Source of the DNA: Winogradskyella jejuensis
Lineage (GTDB): Bacteria; Bacteroidota; Bacteroidia; Flavobacteriales; Flavobacteriaceae
NCBI RefSeq assembly: GCF_900129745.1
Contig: NZ_FQWS01000002.1
Span: 558,001-622,000, forward strand
Length of the DNA stretch: 64,000 bases
Reading direction: 5' to 3'
Positions 1 to 8,670 of this stretch are shown here, one piece after another (the stretch's first letter is position 1; every line of letters begins with the position of its first letter). Under the pieces are notes generated by a model. The model did not search any database and was not told where the DNA came from. It saw only the letters and a list, made by a program, of their open reading frames with translations. Both the position numbers and the translations under genes were made by a program.

Positions 1-201
1 GTGCATTTAGATGGCGTTAATTTCTCAAGAGCTTGGAGCCTAAACTATATTGCTAAGGACTTACCTGAGTATTCGCATCTTAAAAACTTAGCCAATACAC
101 ATATTAATAATTCATTACCAAGTATTGTTGATGACAGTTATGAAGGCGGACACTGGTTGGGTAGTTTTGCTATTTATGCACTAAATTCAATTGAGCGTTA
201 A
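1..201 (+). CDS. C-terminal end of a DUF2891-family protein (partial)
   Basis: Only the last 66 residues lie in the window; the frame is open at the left edge, so the GTG at base 1 is not a start. The stretches HLDGVNFSRAW and GGHWLGSFAIYAL fit my memory of the C-terminal part of DUF2891 proteins, a family with no reaction that I know. The stop codon overlaps the next start by one base (TAATG), so the gene is probably co-transcribed and coupled with the transporter and the 5-oxoprolinase genes that follow. The family call rests on a short fragment and is moderately sure; the function is unknown. Confidence 0.6.
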   Translation: MHLDGVNFSRAWSLNYIAKDLPEYSHLKNLANTHINNSLPSIVDDSYEGGHWLGSFAIYALNSIER

Positions 202-1424
202 TGAAAAAGTTTTTTAAAAACATTGGTCCTGGACCATTAGTTGCTGCAGCATTTATTGGACCGGGTACAGTAACACTTTGTACTTTGGCTGGGGTAAACT
301 TTGGTTATGCTCTGCTTTGGGCAATGACACTTTCTATTTTGGCAACTGTTGTTTTACAAGAAATGTCAGCGCGTTTGGGCGTTGTAACCCAAAAAGGATT
401 GTCAGAAACGTTGCGTAATGAAATAAAAAGTCCATTACTAAAATCCATAATTATTGTTCTTATTCTATCTGCAATTGTAATTGGAAATGCTGCTTATGAA
501 GCTGGAAACATATCAGGAGGTGCATTGGGTATGGAAAAACTTTTTGGGACTGGAAAAGCTGATGTTTTTGGTCTAGAACTAAAGCTTTGGCCATTACTTA
601 TTGGAATTATAGCTTTCTTTCTTTTGTATATAGGGAATTATAAAATTATTGAACGTGTATTAGTTTTTATGGTTATTCTAATGAGTTTAGCTTTTTTGAT
701 AACAGCAATTTTGACTAAACCTAATATTCCTGAAGTATTAAAAGGTATGTTTGTGCCGCAATTCCCTCAGAAAAGTATATTAACTATTATTGGGCTAATA
801 GGAACAACTGTAGTGCCTTATAATATATTTCTACACGCTTCATTAGCAAAAACAAAGTGGAGTTATAAATCCGATTTGCAGTATGCGAGAAAAGATACAG
901 TTATAGCTGTAGTCTTAGGAGGTTTGGTATCTATGTGTATCATCATTTCGGCTTCCTCTGTGTCATTTCAAGATATAAATAATGCTTCCGATTTGGCACT
1001 GGCGTTAAAACCTTTGTTTGGGGATTATGCTACATATTTCTTGTCTATGGGTTTATTTTCTGCAGGAATAACTAGTGCTATTACAGCTCCTTTAGCAGCG
1101 GCATTTGTAGCTTCGGGATGTTTAGGCTGGGGTAGTGATTTAAAGGCGAAAAAATTTAGGATGGTTTGGATTTTTATTCTGCTATTGGGTGTTATTTTCT
1201 CGTCAGTAGGTTTTAAATCTATAGAAATTATAAAATTTGCTCAAGTCGCTAATGGTTTGCTCTTACCTGTTATTGCAGGAGTTTTACTATGGGTAATGAA
1301 TAAATCAAACATTTTAGGTAGCCACAGAAATTCTAGTCTTCAAAATGTGCTGGGGTTTGTTATTTTAGGAATTACAATTTTCTTGGGAGCAAAAACAATT
1401 TTAAGCGTATTTAATGTCATCTAA
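201..1424 (+). CDS. Nramp-like membrane transporter of the 5-oxoproline operon
   Basis: A 407-residue integral membrane protein with about eleven hydrophobic segments and the overall Nramp (divalent metal, proton-coupled) fold signature near the N-terminus. The first helix carries G20-P-G-T23 where true Nramp metal transporters have DPGN, and the helix-6 motif reads V205-P-Y-N where they have MPH. Both changes remove metal-ligand residues. The gene overlaps pxpA by 11 bases and sits in a tight operon with pxpABC. Bacillus subtilis has a comparable arrangement, with the Nramp-family gene ycsG next to ycsF and kipI/kipA. I infer that this branch imports something other than a transition metal, possibly 5-oxoproline; the substrate is unproven. 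Confidence 0.85.
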   Translation: MKKFFKNIGPGPLVAAAFIGPGTVTLCTLAGVNFGYALLWAMTLSILATVVLQEMSARLGVVTQKGLSETLRNEIKSPLLKSIIIVLILSAIVIGNAAYEAGNISGGALGMEKLFGTGKADVFGLELKLWPLLIGIIAFFLLYIGNYKIIERVLVFMVILMSLAFLITAILTKPNIPEVLKGMFVPQFPQKSILTIIGLIGTTVVPYNIFLHASLAKTKWSYKSDLQYARKDTVIAVVLGGLVSMCIIISASSVSFQDINNASDLALALKPLFGDYATYFLSMGLFSAGITSAITAPLAAAFVASGCLGWGSDLKAKKFRMVWIFILLLGVIFSSVGFKSIEIIKFAQVANGLLLPVIAGVLLWVMNKSNILGSHRNSSLQNVLGFVILGITIFLGAKTILSVFNVI

Positions 1425-2157
1425 TCTAAAAATAGATATCAATGCAGATTTAGGGGAAGGTTTAGCTAATGAAGCAGACTTGATACCTTATTTATCATCC
1501 TGTAATATTGCTTGTGGCGGTCATGCAGGAGATTTTGAGACGATGTCAACTGTTGTGAGTTTGGCTAAGCATCATAATGTAAAAATAGGTGCTCATCCAT
1601 CTTTTCCTGATAAGGCAAGTTTTGGCCGCACTGAGTTGAGTATGAATACTAAAGATTTATATGAAAGCTTGAGAGTTCAAATTCAAGACTTGCAAGATGT
1701 TTTACAGAGCCATGATTTAAAAATGAATCATATTAAACCACATGGTGCATTATATAATTTGGCAGCAAAAGATAAAAATACAGCTGAAGTTATTGTAGAT
1801 GTGTTATGTTATTTCTCCAAGGAATTAAAATTGTACGCACCATATAAATCTGTTATTTCTGAAATAGCAAAATCGAAACAAATCGATGTTGTTTTTGAGG
1901 GTTTTGCAGACCGAAATTATAATGAAGATTTGTCCTTAGTTTCGCGTCAAAATACTAAGGCATTAATCACAAAAAAAGAGCATGTTTTTGAGCATGTTTT
2001 TCAGATGATTTCTAATCAAAAAGTTAAAGCCATAAATGGAGTAGAAGTGGAGCTTTTTGTTGATACAATTTGCGTACATGGAGACACAAAAAATGCTGTA
2101 GATATTTTGCAATATTTACACACTAATTTAATCGCTAATCATATTGAAATTTCATAA
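1414..2157 (+). CDS. pxpA: 5-oxoprolinase (ATP-hydrolysing) subunit A
   Basis: A 247-residue LamB/YcsF-family protein. PxpA works with PxpB and PxpC to open 5-oxoproline (pyroglutamate) to glutamate at the cost of ATP in the cytoplasm. The family landmarks are visible: INADLGEG near the N-terminus, the SCNIACGGHAGD segment, GAHPSFPDKASFGR and HIKPHGALYN. The length matches the family. The ATG overlaps the transporter gene by 11 bases and only five bases separate it from pxpB, so the products should be made together. Damaged glutamine or glutathione-derived peptides are the usual source of the substrate. Confidence 0.93.
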   Translation: MSSNLKIDINADLGEGLANEADLIPYLSSCNIACGGHAGDFETMSTVVSLAKHHNVKIGAHPSFPDKASFGRTELSMNTKDLYESLRVQIQDLQDVLQSHDLKMNHIKPHGALYNLAAKDKNTAEVIVDVLCYFSKELKLYAPYKSVISEIAKSKQIDVVFEGFADRNYNEDLSLVSRQNTKALITKKEHVFEHVFQMISNQKVKAINGVEVELFVDTICVHGDTKNAVDILQYLHTNLIANHIEIS

Positions 2158-2162
2158 AAGAA

Positions 2163-2891
2163 TTGAAGTATAATTTAAAATATAGTCGCTTTGGAGAACG
2201 CTCTATTTTAATAGAATGGCCACAGTTTATTGACGAAAACATGCTTCAAGACATACTAAATTTCAAAAAATGTATTCAAAAATTATATATTGAACAAAAA
2301 GTTGAAATAATCAACACATATAATTCAATATTAATTAGTTGTGAATTCACTATTGAAAATATCAATGATGAGATGTTACATCTTTCAAGCCTTTATTCTG
2401 GGCTAAATATTGGTGACATACTTGAAACGCGACTTTGGGAAATTCCTGTTTGCTATAATGATGATTTTGGATTTGATTTAGAAGCCATGTCGATTGCTAA
2501 ATCACTTTCAAAAGCAGAGATTATTAAGCGTCACTCAGAACAAATATACACTGTTTTTTTTATTGGTTTTTTACCTGGCTTTTTATACTTAGGTGGCCTG
2601 GATGAATCACTACATTTTAATCGTAAATCAACACCAAATTTAGATATTAAAAAAGGTGCTGTTGGTATAGGTGGAAACCAGACGGGAATCTATCCAAAAA
2701 ACAGTCCCGGCGGATGGCATATTATTGGGCAATCACCAATCGATTTTTTTGATATAAATAGTGATAATCCTTGCTTTGCAAAAGCTGGCGATAAAGTAAA
2801 ATTTCAACCTGTTTCTAGAGCTATTTACGATGAAATTTTAAGCGAAGTTAAGAGCAATTCATTTCAACTTAAATCTAGAATTTATGATTAA
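2163..2891 (+). CDS. pxpB: 5-oxoprolinase subunit B (KipI/AHS1 family)
   Basis: A 242-residue protein of the allophanate-hydrolase subunit 1 family, which includes B. subtilis KipI. The diagnostic C-terminal half is intact: FFIGFLPGFLYLGGLD, then the GAVGIGGNQTGIYP segment and SPGGWHIIG. The start is a TTG five bases after the pxpA stop; translation from there gives MKYNLKYSRFGERSILIEW, a normal family N-terminus, and no ATG lies nearby, so TTG is chosen. It overlaps pxpC by eight bases. It acts as part of the PxpABC complex; the older annotation as a kinase inhibitor is less likely in this context. Confidence 0.9.
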   Translation: MKYNLKYSRFGERSILIEWPQFIDENMLQDILNFKKCIQKLYIEQKVEIINTYNSILISCEFTIENINDEMLHLSSLYSGLNIGDILETRLWEIPVCYNDDFGFDLEAMSIAKSLSKAEIIKRHSEQIYTVFFIGFLPGFLYLGGLDESLHFNRKSTPNLDIKKGAVGIGGNQTGIYPKNSPGGWHIIGQSPIDFFDINSDNPCFAKAGDKVKFQPVSRAIYDEILSEVKSNSFQLKSRIYD

Positions 2892-3735
2892 GGTTTTAAA
2901 ATCTGGGTTATTATCTTCAATACAAGATTTGGGTCGATTTAGTTATCGTGAGTTTGGAGTGCCTTTTAGCGGAGCAATGGATAGTTTTTCTTTCGAAATG
3001 GCGAATGCACTTTTAGGTAATACAAAAGATGATGCTGCTCTGGAAATGACTATGATTGGAGCTAAGCTTCAGTTCTTAGTGTCAACTCAGCTTGTCATTA
3101 CAGGAGCTGATATGTCACCGACTATAAATGGTAGAAAGGTATTCAATAATCAAGTTACCACTGTTGCTGAAGGTGATATTTTAAGCTTTGGTTCTTTAAA
3201 AAATGGATTAAGAACCTATCTTGGAGTCAAAGGAGGTATTAAAACAGATGTTGTGCTCGGAAGCAGAAGTTTTTATGATGGAATAACAAAAATTAATGCT
3301 ATCAGAGAGGGAGATATGTTGAGAATAGAGGCTTCTATAATAAACAATCATAGTAAACAGGGCTATTCTAAACTCAAGCCTCATGATTTTTCTTTAAACT
3401 TAATTGAAGCTTTTAAAGGCCCTGAATACGATTTACTCTCATCTGAGCAAAAAGAAAAACTGAAAATTGGAGAGTTTGAAATTTCAAACCTTTATGACCG
3501 AATGGCTTATCAATTAACTCCTAATTTAGAGAATGACTTGCCATCTATATTAACTGGCCCAGTTTTATCAGGGACGGTTCAATTAACACCATCAGGGCGA
3601 TTAATCGTCTTAATGCGTGATTGCCAAACGACTGGTGGTTACCCAAGAGTTTTACAACTTACAGAACGAGCAATTAACCTTCTTAGCCAAAAAAAGGAGC
3701 GAGATAAAGTTAGTTTTGTTTTAAGAAAGGATTAG
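2884..3735 (+). CDS. pxpC: 5-oxoprolinase subunit C (KipA/AHS2 family)
   Basis: A 283-residue protein of the allophanate-hydrolase subunit 2 / biotin-dependent carboxyltransferase-like family. It begins with the usual IKVLKSGLLSSIQDLGR and GVPFSGAMDSFSFEMAN, and the C-terminal part keeps GRLIVLMRDCQTTGGYPR. It is at the short end of the family (about 280-330 residues) but looks complete. It is the last gene of the operon, overlaps pxpB by eight bases and runs up to a convergent gene only four bases away, with no hairpin terminator between them. Confidence 0.9.
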   Translation: MIKVLKSGLLSSIQDLGRFSYREFGVPFSGAMDSFSFEMANALLGNTKDDAALEMTMIGAKLQFLVSTQLVITGADMSPTINGRKVFNNQVTTVAEGDILSFGSLKNGLRTYLGVKGGIKTDVVLGSRSFYDGITKINAIREGDMLRIEASIINNHSKQGYSKLKPHDFSLNLIEAFKGPEYDLLSSEQKEKLKIGEFEISNLYDRMAYQLTPNLENDLPSILTGPVLSGTVQLTPSGRLIVLMRDCQTTGGYPRVLQLTERAINLLSQKKERDKVSFVLRKD

Positions 3736-3739
3736 TTTT

Positions 3740-4435
3740 TTAAAGACAAGCATCCCAAACGGGGTCTTTTGGAAGCGGAGCAATAATGCTGATAGGCTCT
3801 TTTTTTACAGGATGTATAAATTCAAGCTTTCTTGCATGAAGACTAATACTTCCATCTTTATTACTGCGGTCAAAACCATACTTTAAGTCACCTTTAATAG
3901 GACTGCCAATACTCGATAATTGACTCCGTATTTGATGATGTCTTCCAGTTTCCAGATTAACTTCCAAAAGGAGATAGTTATCTAGTTGCTTTATGATTTC
4001 GTAATGTAAAATGGCTTTTTTACTGTTTTCAATTTCCTTTTTATAAGCTGTGGATTTATTGTTTTTAGGATTTTTTTTTAGCCAATTGATTAGGGTGTCT
4101 CGATTCTTTGGTGGTTGGTTTTTAACTAATGCCCAATAGGTTTTATTGGCTTTTTTCTCAGCAAACAATTTATTAAGTCTAGGTAGCGCTTTACTGGTTT
4201 TGGAAAACAGTACAATACCAGTTGTTGGTCTATCTAAGCGATGTACAACGCCTAAATAGACATTTCCGGGCTTTTTATACTTTTTTGCAATGTATTCTTT
4301 TACGACATCGCTTAAGGGTTTATCTCCAGTCTTATCACCTTGCACAATATCTCCAGCTCGTTTATTCACAACGATGATGTGGTTGTCTTCGTAGATAACC
4401 TGTAAATTGTCCTTATTTGAAATTATTTTTGACAT
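3740..4435 (-). CDS. RluA-family pseudouridine synthase
   Basis: A 231-residue RNA pseudouridine synthase of the RluA group. The catalytic motif HRLDRPTTG is present, with the nucleophilic aspartate inside it, followed by GRHHQIRSQLSSIGSPIKGD. There is no N-terminal S4 domain, so it is the short single-domain type often encoded in Bacteroidota. The target uridine in rRNA or tRNA cannot be told from the sequence. It is 19 bases downstream of the acetyltransferase gene on the same strand and converges with pxpC. Confidence 0.9.
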   Translation of the reverse strand: MSKIISNKDNLQVIYEDNHIIVVNKRAGDIVQGDKTGDKPLSDVVKEYIAKKYKKPGNVYLGVVHRLDRPTTGIVLFSKTSKALPRLNKLFAEKKANKTYWALVKNQPPKNRDTLINWLKKNPKNNKSTAYKKEIENSKKAILHYEIIKQLDNYLLLEVNLETGRHHQIRSQLSSIGSPIKGDLKYGFDRSNKDGSISLHARKLEFIHPVKKEPISIIAPLPKDPVWDACL

Positions 4436-4454
4436 GTATTCGCTTTGACAGAAG

Positions 4455-4988
4455 CTATTTTTTCAACTTTGAGTAAATGTCAAGACTTATAAATTTTCCA
4501 TTCTTTATTTCACAATCCTGCATGGTGCCTTCAAGATTAAAATCAAGTTTGGCTAATGCCTTTTTACAGTTCTTATTCTCAGTCTCTACAAATCCTTCAA
4601 TTCTGTGTAAGCCTACAGTATTAAATGCATGATTTAAAATTAATGGCATCGCTTCTGTCATATAGCCTTTTCCCCAACTATTTGGCAATAACCAAAATCC
4701 GATTTCAGCTTTTTTGTTTTCAATACTTAAATCGTTTAAACCTCCAGCGCCTAGAAAAGAACCATCAATTTTTGAGCAAACTGCCCACCAAATGCCTGTT
4801 CCATTTTTTTCAAGGCCAGAAAACCAAGTGAGTTGTTCTTTAGTGGCTTCTATAGAACCATAACTAACCCCATAATACTTTATGATATCTGGATGAGAAA
4901 GCCCTTTGAAAACATTCTCTAAATCAGAATCATGAAATTGTCTAAGTTTTAACCTTTGAGATTCTAAGATGGGAAAACTAGTTGTCAT
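4455..4988 (-). CDS. GNAT-family N-acetyltransferase (RimJ/RimL type)
   Basis: A 177-residue acetyl-CoA-dependent acetyltransferase. It opens with SQRLKLRQFHDSDLENVF, has the central IGFWLLPNSWGKGYMTEAM acetyl-CoA-binding region, and ends with the NCKKALAKLDFNLEGTMQ segment typical of RimJ/RimL-like enzymes that acetylate protein N-termini or small amines. The actual substrate is unknown. Its start codon directly abuts the panB stop, so the two genes are co-transcribed, although no metabolic link to pantothenate is evident. Confidence 0.88.
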   Translation of the reverse strand: MTTSFPILESQRLKLRQFHDSDLENVFKGLSHPDIIKYYGVSYGSIEATKEQLTWFSGLEKNGTGIWWAVCSKIDGSFLGAGGLNDLSIENKKAEIGFWLLPNSWGKGYMTEAMPLILNHAFNTVGLHRIEGFVETENKNCKKALAKLDFNLEGTMQDCEIKNGKFISLDIYSKLKK

Positions 4989-5807
4989 TTAATATTGCTC
5001 CTTCTCATTTGGGAAGTCCTCTGACTTTACATCTGTAACATATTGGCCAATAGCTGTTGTCATTTCTTCATAAAGGTTCATGTAACGACGTAAGAACCTG
5101 GGATTAAACTCATGCGTCATACCAACCATATCGTGAAGCACGAGAACTTGTCCGTCAACACCGTCACCTGCACCAATACCTATGACAGGGATAGATATAC
5201 TCTGAGCCACTTCTTTAGCTAACACAGCAGGTATTTTCTCTAAAACTATAGCAAAGCACCCCGCTTTTTCAAGCATTAAAGCATCTTCTTTAAGTTGTTG
5301 TGCTTCTTGCTCTTCTTTAGCTCTTACGGTGTAAGTCCCGAATTTGTAAATAGATTGAGGAGTTAAACCTAAATGTCCCATTACAGGAATTCCAGCATTT
5401 AGGATACGTTTAATAGATTCTTTTATTTCTTTTCCGCCTTCCAATTTTACAGCGTGTCCGCCAGACTCTTTCATAATCCTTATAGCAGAACGTAGTGCTT
5501 CTTTTGGGTCACTTTGATAGGTTCCGAAGGGTAAATCAACTACAACTAAAGAACGTTGCGCAGCTCTTATAACTGAAGACGCGTGATAAATCATTTGGTC
5601 AAGAGTTATAGGTAAGGTGGTCTCATGTCCCGCCATTACGTTACTGGCAGAATCTCCGACTAAAATAACATCGACACCAGCACCATCTACAATTTTAGCC
5701 ATTGTATAATCGTATGCAGTTAACATTGATATTTTTTCGCCTTTAGACTTCATATCTACTAAAGTCTTTACGGTAATTCTCTTATATTCTTTTTTGGCTA
5801 CTGACAT
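4989..5807 (-). CDS. panB: 3-methyl-2-oxobutanoate hydroxymethyltransferase
   Basis: A 272-residue enzyme that transfers a hydroxymethyl group from methylene-tetrahydrofolate to 2-oxoisovalerate, making ketopantoate for coenzyme A. It starts with the usual [25 protein letters not shown] region, carries [19 protein letters not shown], the metal-binding aspartates and the VKLEGG and MGHLGLTPQ motifs. Full length for the family. A short C-terminal tail after the barrel is common in flavobacterial versions. It is the first gene of a two-gene unit with the acetyltransferase, and it is divergent from the gene starting at 5921. Confidence 0.95.
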   Translation of the reverse strand: MSVAKKEYKRITVKTLVDMKSKGEKISMLTAYDYTMAKIVDGAGVDVILVGDSASNVMAGHETTLPITLDQMIYHASSVIRAAQRSLVVVDLPFGTYQSDPKEALRSAIRIMKESGGHAVKLEGGKEIKESIKRILNAGIPVMGHLGLTPQSIYKFGTYTVRAKEEQEAQQLKEDALMLEKAGCFAIVLEKIPAVLAKEVAQSISIPVIGIGAGDGVDGQVLVLHDMVGMTHEFNPRFLRRYMNLYEEMTTAIGQYVTDVKSEDFPNEKEQY

Positions 5808-5920
5808 GCTCTATTAGTTTGTGAATTGTAAAAATAATCAGATTTGTTAAACTTTTGTTTAACTTTAAGATGAAATGCCATTTTGAAGGTACTTTGAAAT
5901 CAAATAAATCAATCTCTATA

Positions 5921-6394
5921 ATGAAAAAACAAATATTCACACTAATAACGCTTATTGTCTTTGGTGCTGGCACTGCTCAAACTTCAGAAGAAGCTCAAGT
6001 AAAACAAACCATTATTGATTTTTTTGATGCCTTTCACAAACAGGATACTGTAAAGCTAAAGTCAATGGCAAAAGGCAATATTAACATGCAATCCATTTCA
6101 GTAAACAAAGAAGGTAAAACACGTTTAGATGAAAATGATTATTATGGTTTTGTAAAAAATATTGCAGGTATACCTGATGATAAAACGTTTGAGGAGAAGC
6201 TTCTGGATTTTAAAATTAGAATTGACGGTAAAATGGCTAATGCTTGGACTGACTACGAATTCTGGTTTAATGGAAATTTTAGTCACTGCGGCGTTAACTC
6301 TTTTCAACTCGTTAAAGAAGAGGATGATTGGAAAATTATCTATTTAGTAGATACACGTAGACGTGAAGGCTGTAAAGTATTAAGTAAAGGTTAA
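5921..6394 (+). CDS. Secreted NTF2/SnoaL-like protein
   Basis: A 157-residue product. A longer frame exists upstream, but the ATG at 5921 gives a clean signal peptide (MKKQIFTLITLIVFGAGTAQ) and is chosen. The mature part has the layout of a small NTF2-like cone: an N-terminal helix with IIDFFDAFHKQDTVKLKSM, then strands with AWTDYEFWFNG and a final DWKIIYLVDTRRR. Members of this fold act as small enzymes or binding proteins; no catalytic set can be named here. It converges closely with sdaA, three bases apart. Confidence 0.75.
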   Translation: MKKQIFTLITLIVFGAGTAQTSEEAQVKQTIIDFFDAFHKQDTVKLKSMAKGNINMQSISVNKEGKTRLDENDYYGFVKNIAGIPDDKTFEEKLLDFKIRIDGKMANAWTDYEFWFNGNFSHCGVNSFQLVKEEDDWKIIYLVDTRRREGCKVLSKG

Positions 6395-6397
6395 ATC

Positions 6398-7822
6398 TTA
6401 GCAATCACTAATGTTTACCTGTACGGCAAGACCACCTTCACTAGTTTCTTTATACTTAGAGGTCATGTCTTTTGCTGTTTCCCACATGGTAGCAATTACT
6501 TTATCTAATGGGATTTTTGCATCTTTTGGGTCACCATCGAGAGCCATTTCACAAGCATTTATTGCCTTTATTGCGCCCATAGCATTGCGTTCTATGCATG
6601 GGATTTGTACCAATCCTGCAATTGGGTCACAGGTTAGTCCTAAATGATGTTCCATAGCAATTTCTGCTGCCATTAAAACTTGTTCAGGTGTACCACCCAT
6701 AAGTTCCGTTAGTGCTCCAGCAGCCATAGCAGATGATACACCAATTTCGGCTTGGCATCCACCCATTGCTGCAGAAATCGTAGCGCCTTTTTTAAATAAG
6801 CTACCTATCTCTCCAGCAACCAATAAAAACTTTTTAATATCTTCAAAATTACCGTCGTGGTTTTCAATTACGAGGTAGTACATCAATACAGCAGGAATAA
6901 CACCAGCACTTCCATTAGTTGGTGCAGTTACAACACGGCCTAAAGAGGCATTAACTTCGTTTACAGCCAAAGCAAAACAAGACACCCATTTTAAGATTTG
7001 TCTAAATTTTACTTCCGTATTTCTAATTGCTGAAATCCATTCTATAGGATTAGAATAAACCTTATCACCTTTGAGCTTTTCGTGAGTTTCAAAAGCTCGG
7101 CGTTTTACATTAAGACCTCCAGGCAGTATGCCTTGAGTATGACAACCCACATACATGCTGTCTAACATGACGTTCCAAATAGCTTTTAGTTTATCATCAA
7201 TTCTTTCTGGAGCTCTAAGCGATAATTCATTTTTAAGTACTAACTCACTTATTGATAAATTTTCTGCATGACAGTACTCAATGAGTTGTGTGGCTTTTTC
7301 AACAGGATATGGAAATAAAGAGAATCTTTCGATTTGGCGCTTGGCGCGTTTTCGTTCTTGTTGAACTATGAATCCGCCACCGATAGAGTAATAGGTGTCA
7401 GATACTTTTTTGCCATTTCTGAGTGTGGCTCTAAACGTTATTCCGTTAGGATGAAACTTTAGAAATTTTCTGTTGAATTTTATATCGCTTTCAAAACAAA
7501 AAGAAATCGGTTTTTCAGAATTTAGCTGAATTGTTTTGGTAGTTTTTACAGCTTCTATGGTCTTTGGGATTTCGTCAATAGGATAGGTGACAGAGTCAGT
7601 TCCTAGCAAACCCATGACTACGGCAACATCAGTGGCGTGACCTTTACCTGTTAATGATAAAGAACCGTAGAGGTCTACAGAAATAGAATCTACCATAGTA
7701 AATTGCTCTAAACGCTGCAATTTGTCTATCCAAGCATTTGCAGCACGCCAAGGACCTAAAGTATGCGAACTTGATGGTCCTACACCTATACTTAGCATAT
7801 CAAAAACAGAAATACTTTCCAT
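6398..7822 (-). CDS. sdaA: L-serine ammonia-lyase (iron-sulfur type, single chain)
   Basis: About 474 residues; converts L-serine to pyruvate and ammonia with a [4Fe-4S] cluster. The N-terminal beta domain has [18 protein letters not shown], and the C-terminal alpha domain has [32 protein letters not shown] and [19 protein letters not shown], with the cluster cysteines. I start it at the ATG ending at 7822 ([11 protein letters not shown]) rather than at 7858, because a TAnnTTTG box on this strand occupies 7848-7855 and would place the transcript start downstream of the longer start. Converges with the NTF2-like gene. Confidence 0.93.
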   Translation of the reverse strand: MESISVFDMLSIGVGPSSSHTLGPWRAANAWIDKLQRLEQFTMVDSISVDLYGSLSLTGKGHATDVAVVMGLLGTDSVTYPIDEIPKTIEAVKTTKTIQLNSEKPISFCFESDIKFNRKFLKFHPNGITFRATLRNGKKVSDTYYSIGGGFIVQQERKRAKRQIERFSLFPYPVEKATQLIEYCHAENLSISELVLKNELSLRAPERIDDKLKAIWNVMLDSMYVGCHTQGILPGGLNVKRRAFETHEKLKGDKVYSNPIEWISAIRNTEVKFRQILKWVSCFALAVNEVNASLGRVVTAPTNGSAGVIPAVLMYYLVIENHDGNFEDIKKFLLVAGEIGSLFKKGATISAAMGGCQAEIGVSSAMAAGALTELMGGTPEQVLMAAEIAMEHHLGLTCDPIAGLVQIPCIERNAMGAIKAINACEMALDGDPKDAKIPLDKVIATMWETAKDMTSKYKETSEGGLAVQVNISDC

Positions 7823-7847
7823 TTGCGAAATCAATTTAGTTTCGCAG

Positions 7848-7855
7848 CAAATATA
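7848..7855 (-). promoter_or_regulatory. -7 box of the sdaA promoter
   Basis: On the minus strand this reads TATATTTG, a perfect match to the Bacteroidota -7 consensus TAnnTTTG. It lies about 25 bases before the chosen sdaA ATG and decides between the two possible starts. No clear -33 TTTG was found. Confidence 0.6.
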
Positions 7856-7870
7856 CATTTTGTTGTAATT

Positions 7871-7900
7871 AAAAAAGCCTGAAACTGAGTTCAGGCTTTT
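7871..7900 (-). terminator. Rho-independent terminator after the collagen-stub lipoprotein gene
   Basis: An 11-base stem (AAAAGCCTGAA against TTCAGGCTTTT) with a six-base loop; on the minus strand it is followed by a T run. It ends the lipoprotein transcript just before the sdaA promoter. Confidence 0.8.
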
Positions 7901-7920
7901 AATATTTTTTTGCTTAATTT

Positions 7921-8421
7921 CTAATTTACTTCAACATAATTCATTACTGAATTTAAATCATTAAGATTTAAGTCTACACTGTTAACAAAATCCACAGGTA
8001 AGATAACAATTCTAAAGGTTTGATCTAAGGTGTCTCCGGGTAACAAAGTACTTAAATCCAGAGTTGAAGGTCCTTCAATAAATATATCCACAAAATCGAA
8101 GTTGTGTTCAAAATTATATTGAAATTCTAGACCATTGTCAGTATATACAGTATCAGGAAGTAATCTCCATATATCAAAGCCATCATTATCAACTCCTAGT
8201 AAATGATATACAAGAACCATATCAGTTTCAAATAATTCTATATCTAATGGAATTTCAATTTCTGCTCTATAATCAGGAGCAACTAGGTCAACAGTTCTTT
8301 CAAAGGATTGTCCAACAAAATTTACTCCATTTAATCCATCAAATCCCGGAGGACCTTGAGGACCTTCGCAAGCAGTAAATACTAAAGTAAAAGCAGTGAT
8401 AAGTGTAAGTATACGTTTCAT
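7921..8421 (-). CDS. Lipoprotein with a short collagen-like stub
   Basis: A 166-residue product with a lipoprotein signal: hydrophobic stretch then VFTAC, so the anchor cysteine is residue 18. Right after it come five Gly-X-Y triplets (GPQGPPGFDGLNGVN), then an acidic, beta-rich domain of about 130 residues with no motif I recognise. Collagen-like triplets here would act as a short rigid stalk. It has its own terminator and stands alone between sdaA and dnaK. Similar proteins are seen in flavobacteria, sometimes under misleading enzyme names; the function is unknown. Confidence 0.75.
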   Translation of the reverse strand: MKRILTLITAFTLVFTACEGPQGPPGFDGLNGVNFVGQSFERTVDLVAPDYRAEIEIPLDIELFETDMVLVYHLLGVDNDGFDIWRLLPDTVYTDNGLEFQYNFEHNFDFVDIFIEGPSTLDLSTLLPGDTLDQTFRIVILPVDFVNSVDLNLNDLNSVMNYVEVN

Positions 8422-8552
8422 AATGTCTATGGTTTTTCTTCTATTATATCAAATGTCATACCATAAATGAAGTCGAATATGAAATCGAAGTCGAAATTGA
8501 ATAATGCATTTTTCAAATCTCAAGTTCAGTTTCGAGTTTATATTCACAAATG

Positions 8553-8565
8553 TGACATCATGTCA
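8553..8565. promoter_or_regulatory. Palindrome in the region upstream of dnaK
   Basis: TGACAT and ATGTCA flank a single C, a perfect 6-base inverted repeat. It is about 105 bases before dnaK and 130 before the divergent lipoprotein gene, so it could be an operator for either. It does not resemble CIRCE. Confidence 0.4.
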
Positions 8566-8630
8566 TATTTTTTTCGATGGCATAATCATTGACTTATAGA
8601 AATCGAATTATTTAATGAATCACATTACAA

Positions 8631-8648
8631 TTTCTGTTTAGACAGAAA
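8631..8648 (+). promoter_or_regulatory. Small hairpin just upstream of dnaK
   Basis: TTTCTGT and ACAGAAA pair around TTAG, ending 22 bases before the dnaK ATG. It may fold in the 5' leader or serve as a protein site; too small to call a thermometer. Confidence 0.35.
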
Positions 8649-8670
8649 ATTTTAAAACTATAAACAAATT

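Noticed and set aside
8440-8670. CIRCE heat-shock operator before dnaK
   Set aside because: No TTAGCACTC-N9-GAGTGCTAA pattern is present; only unrelated short dyads were found.
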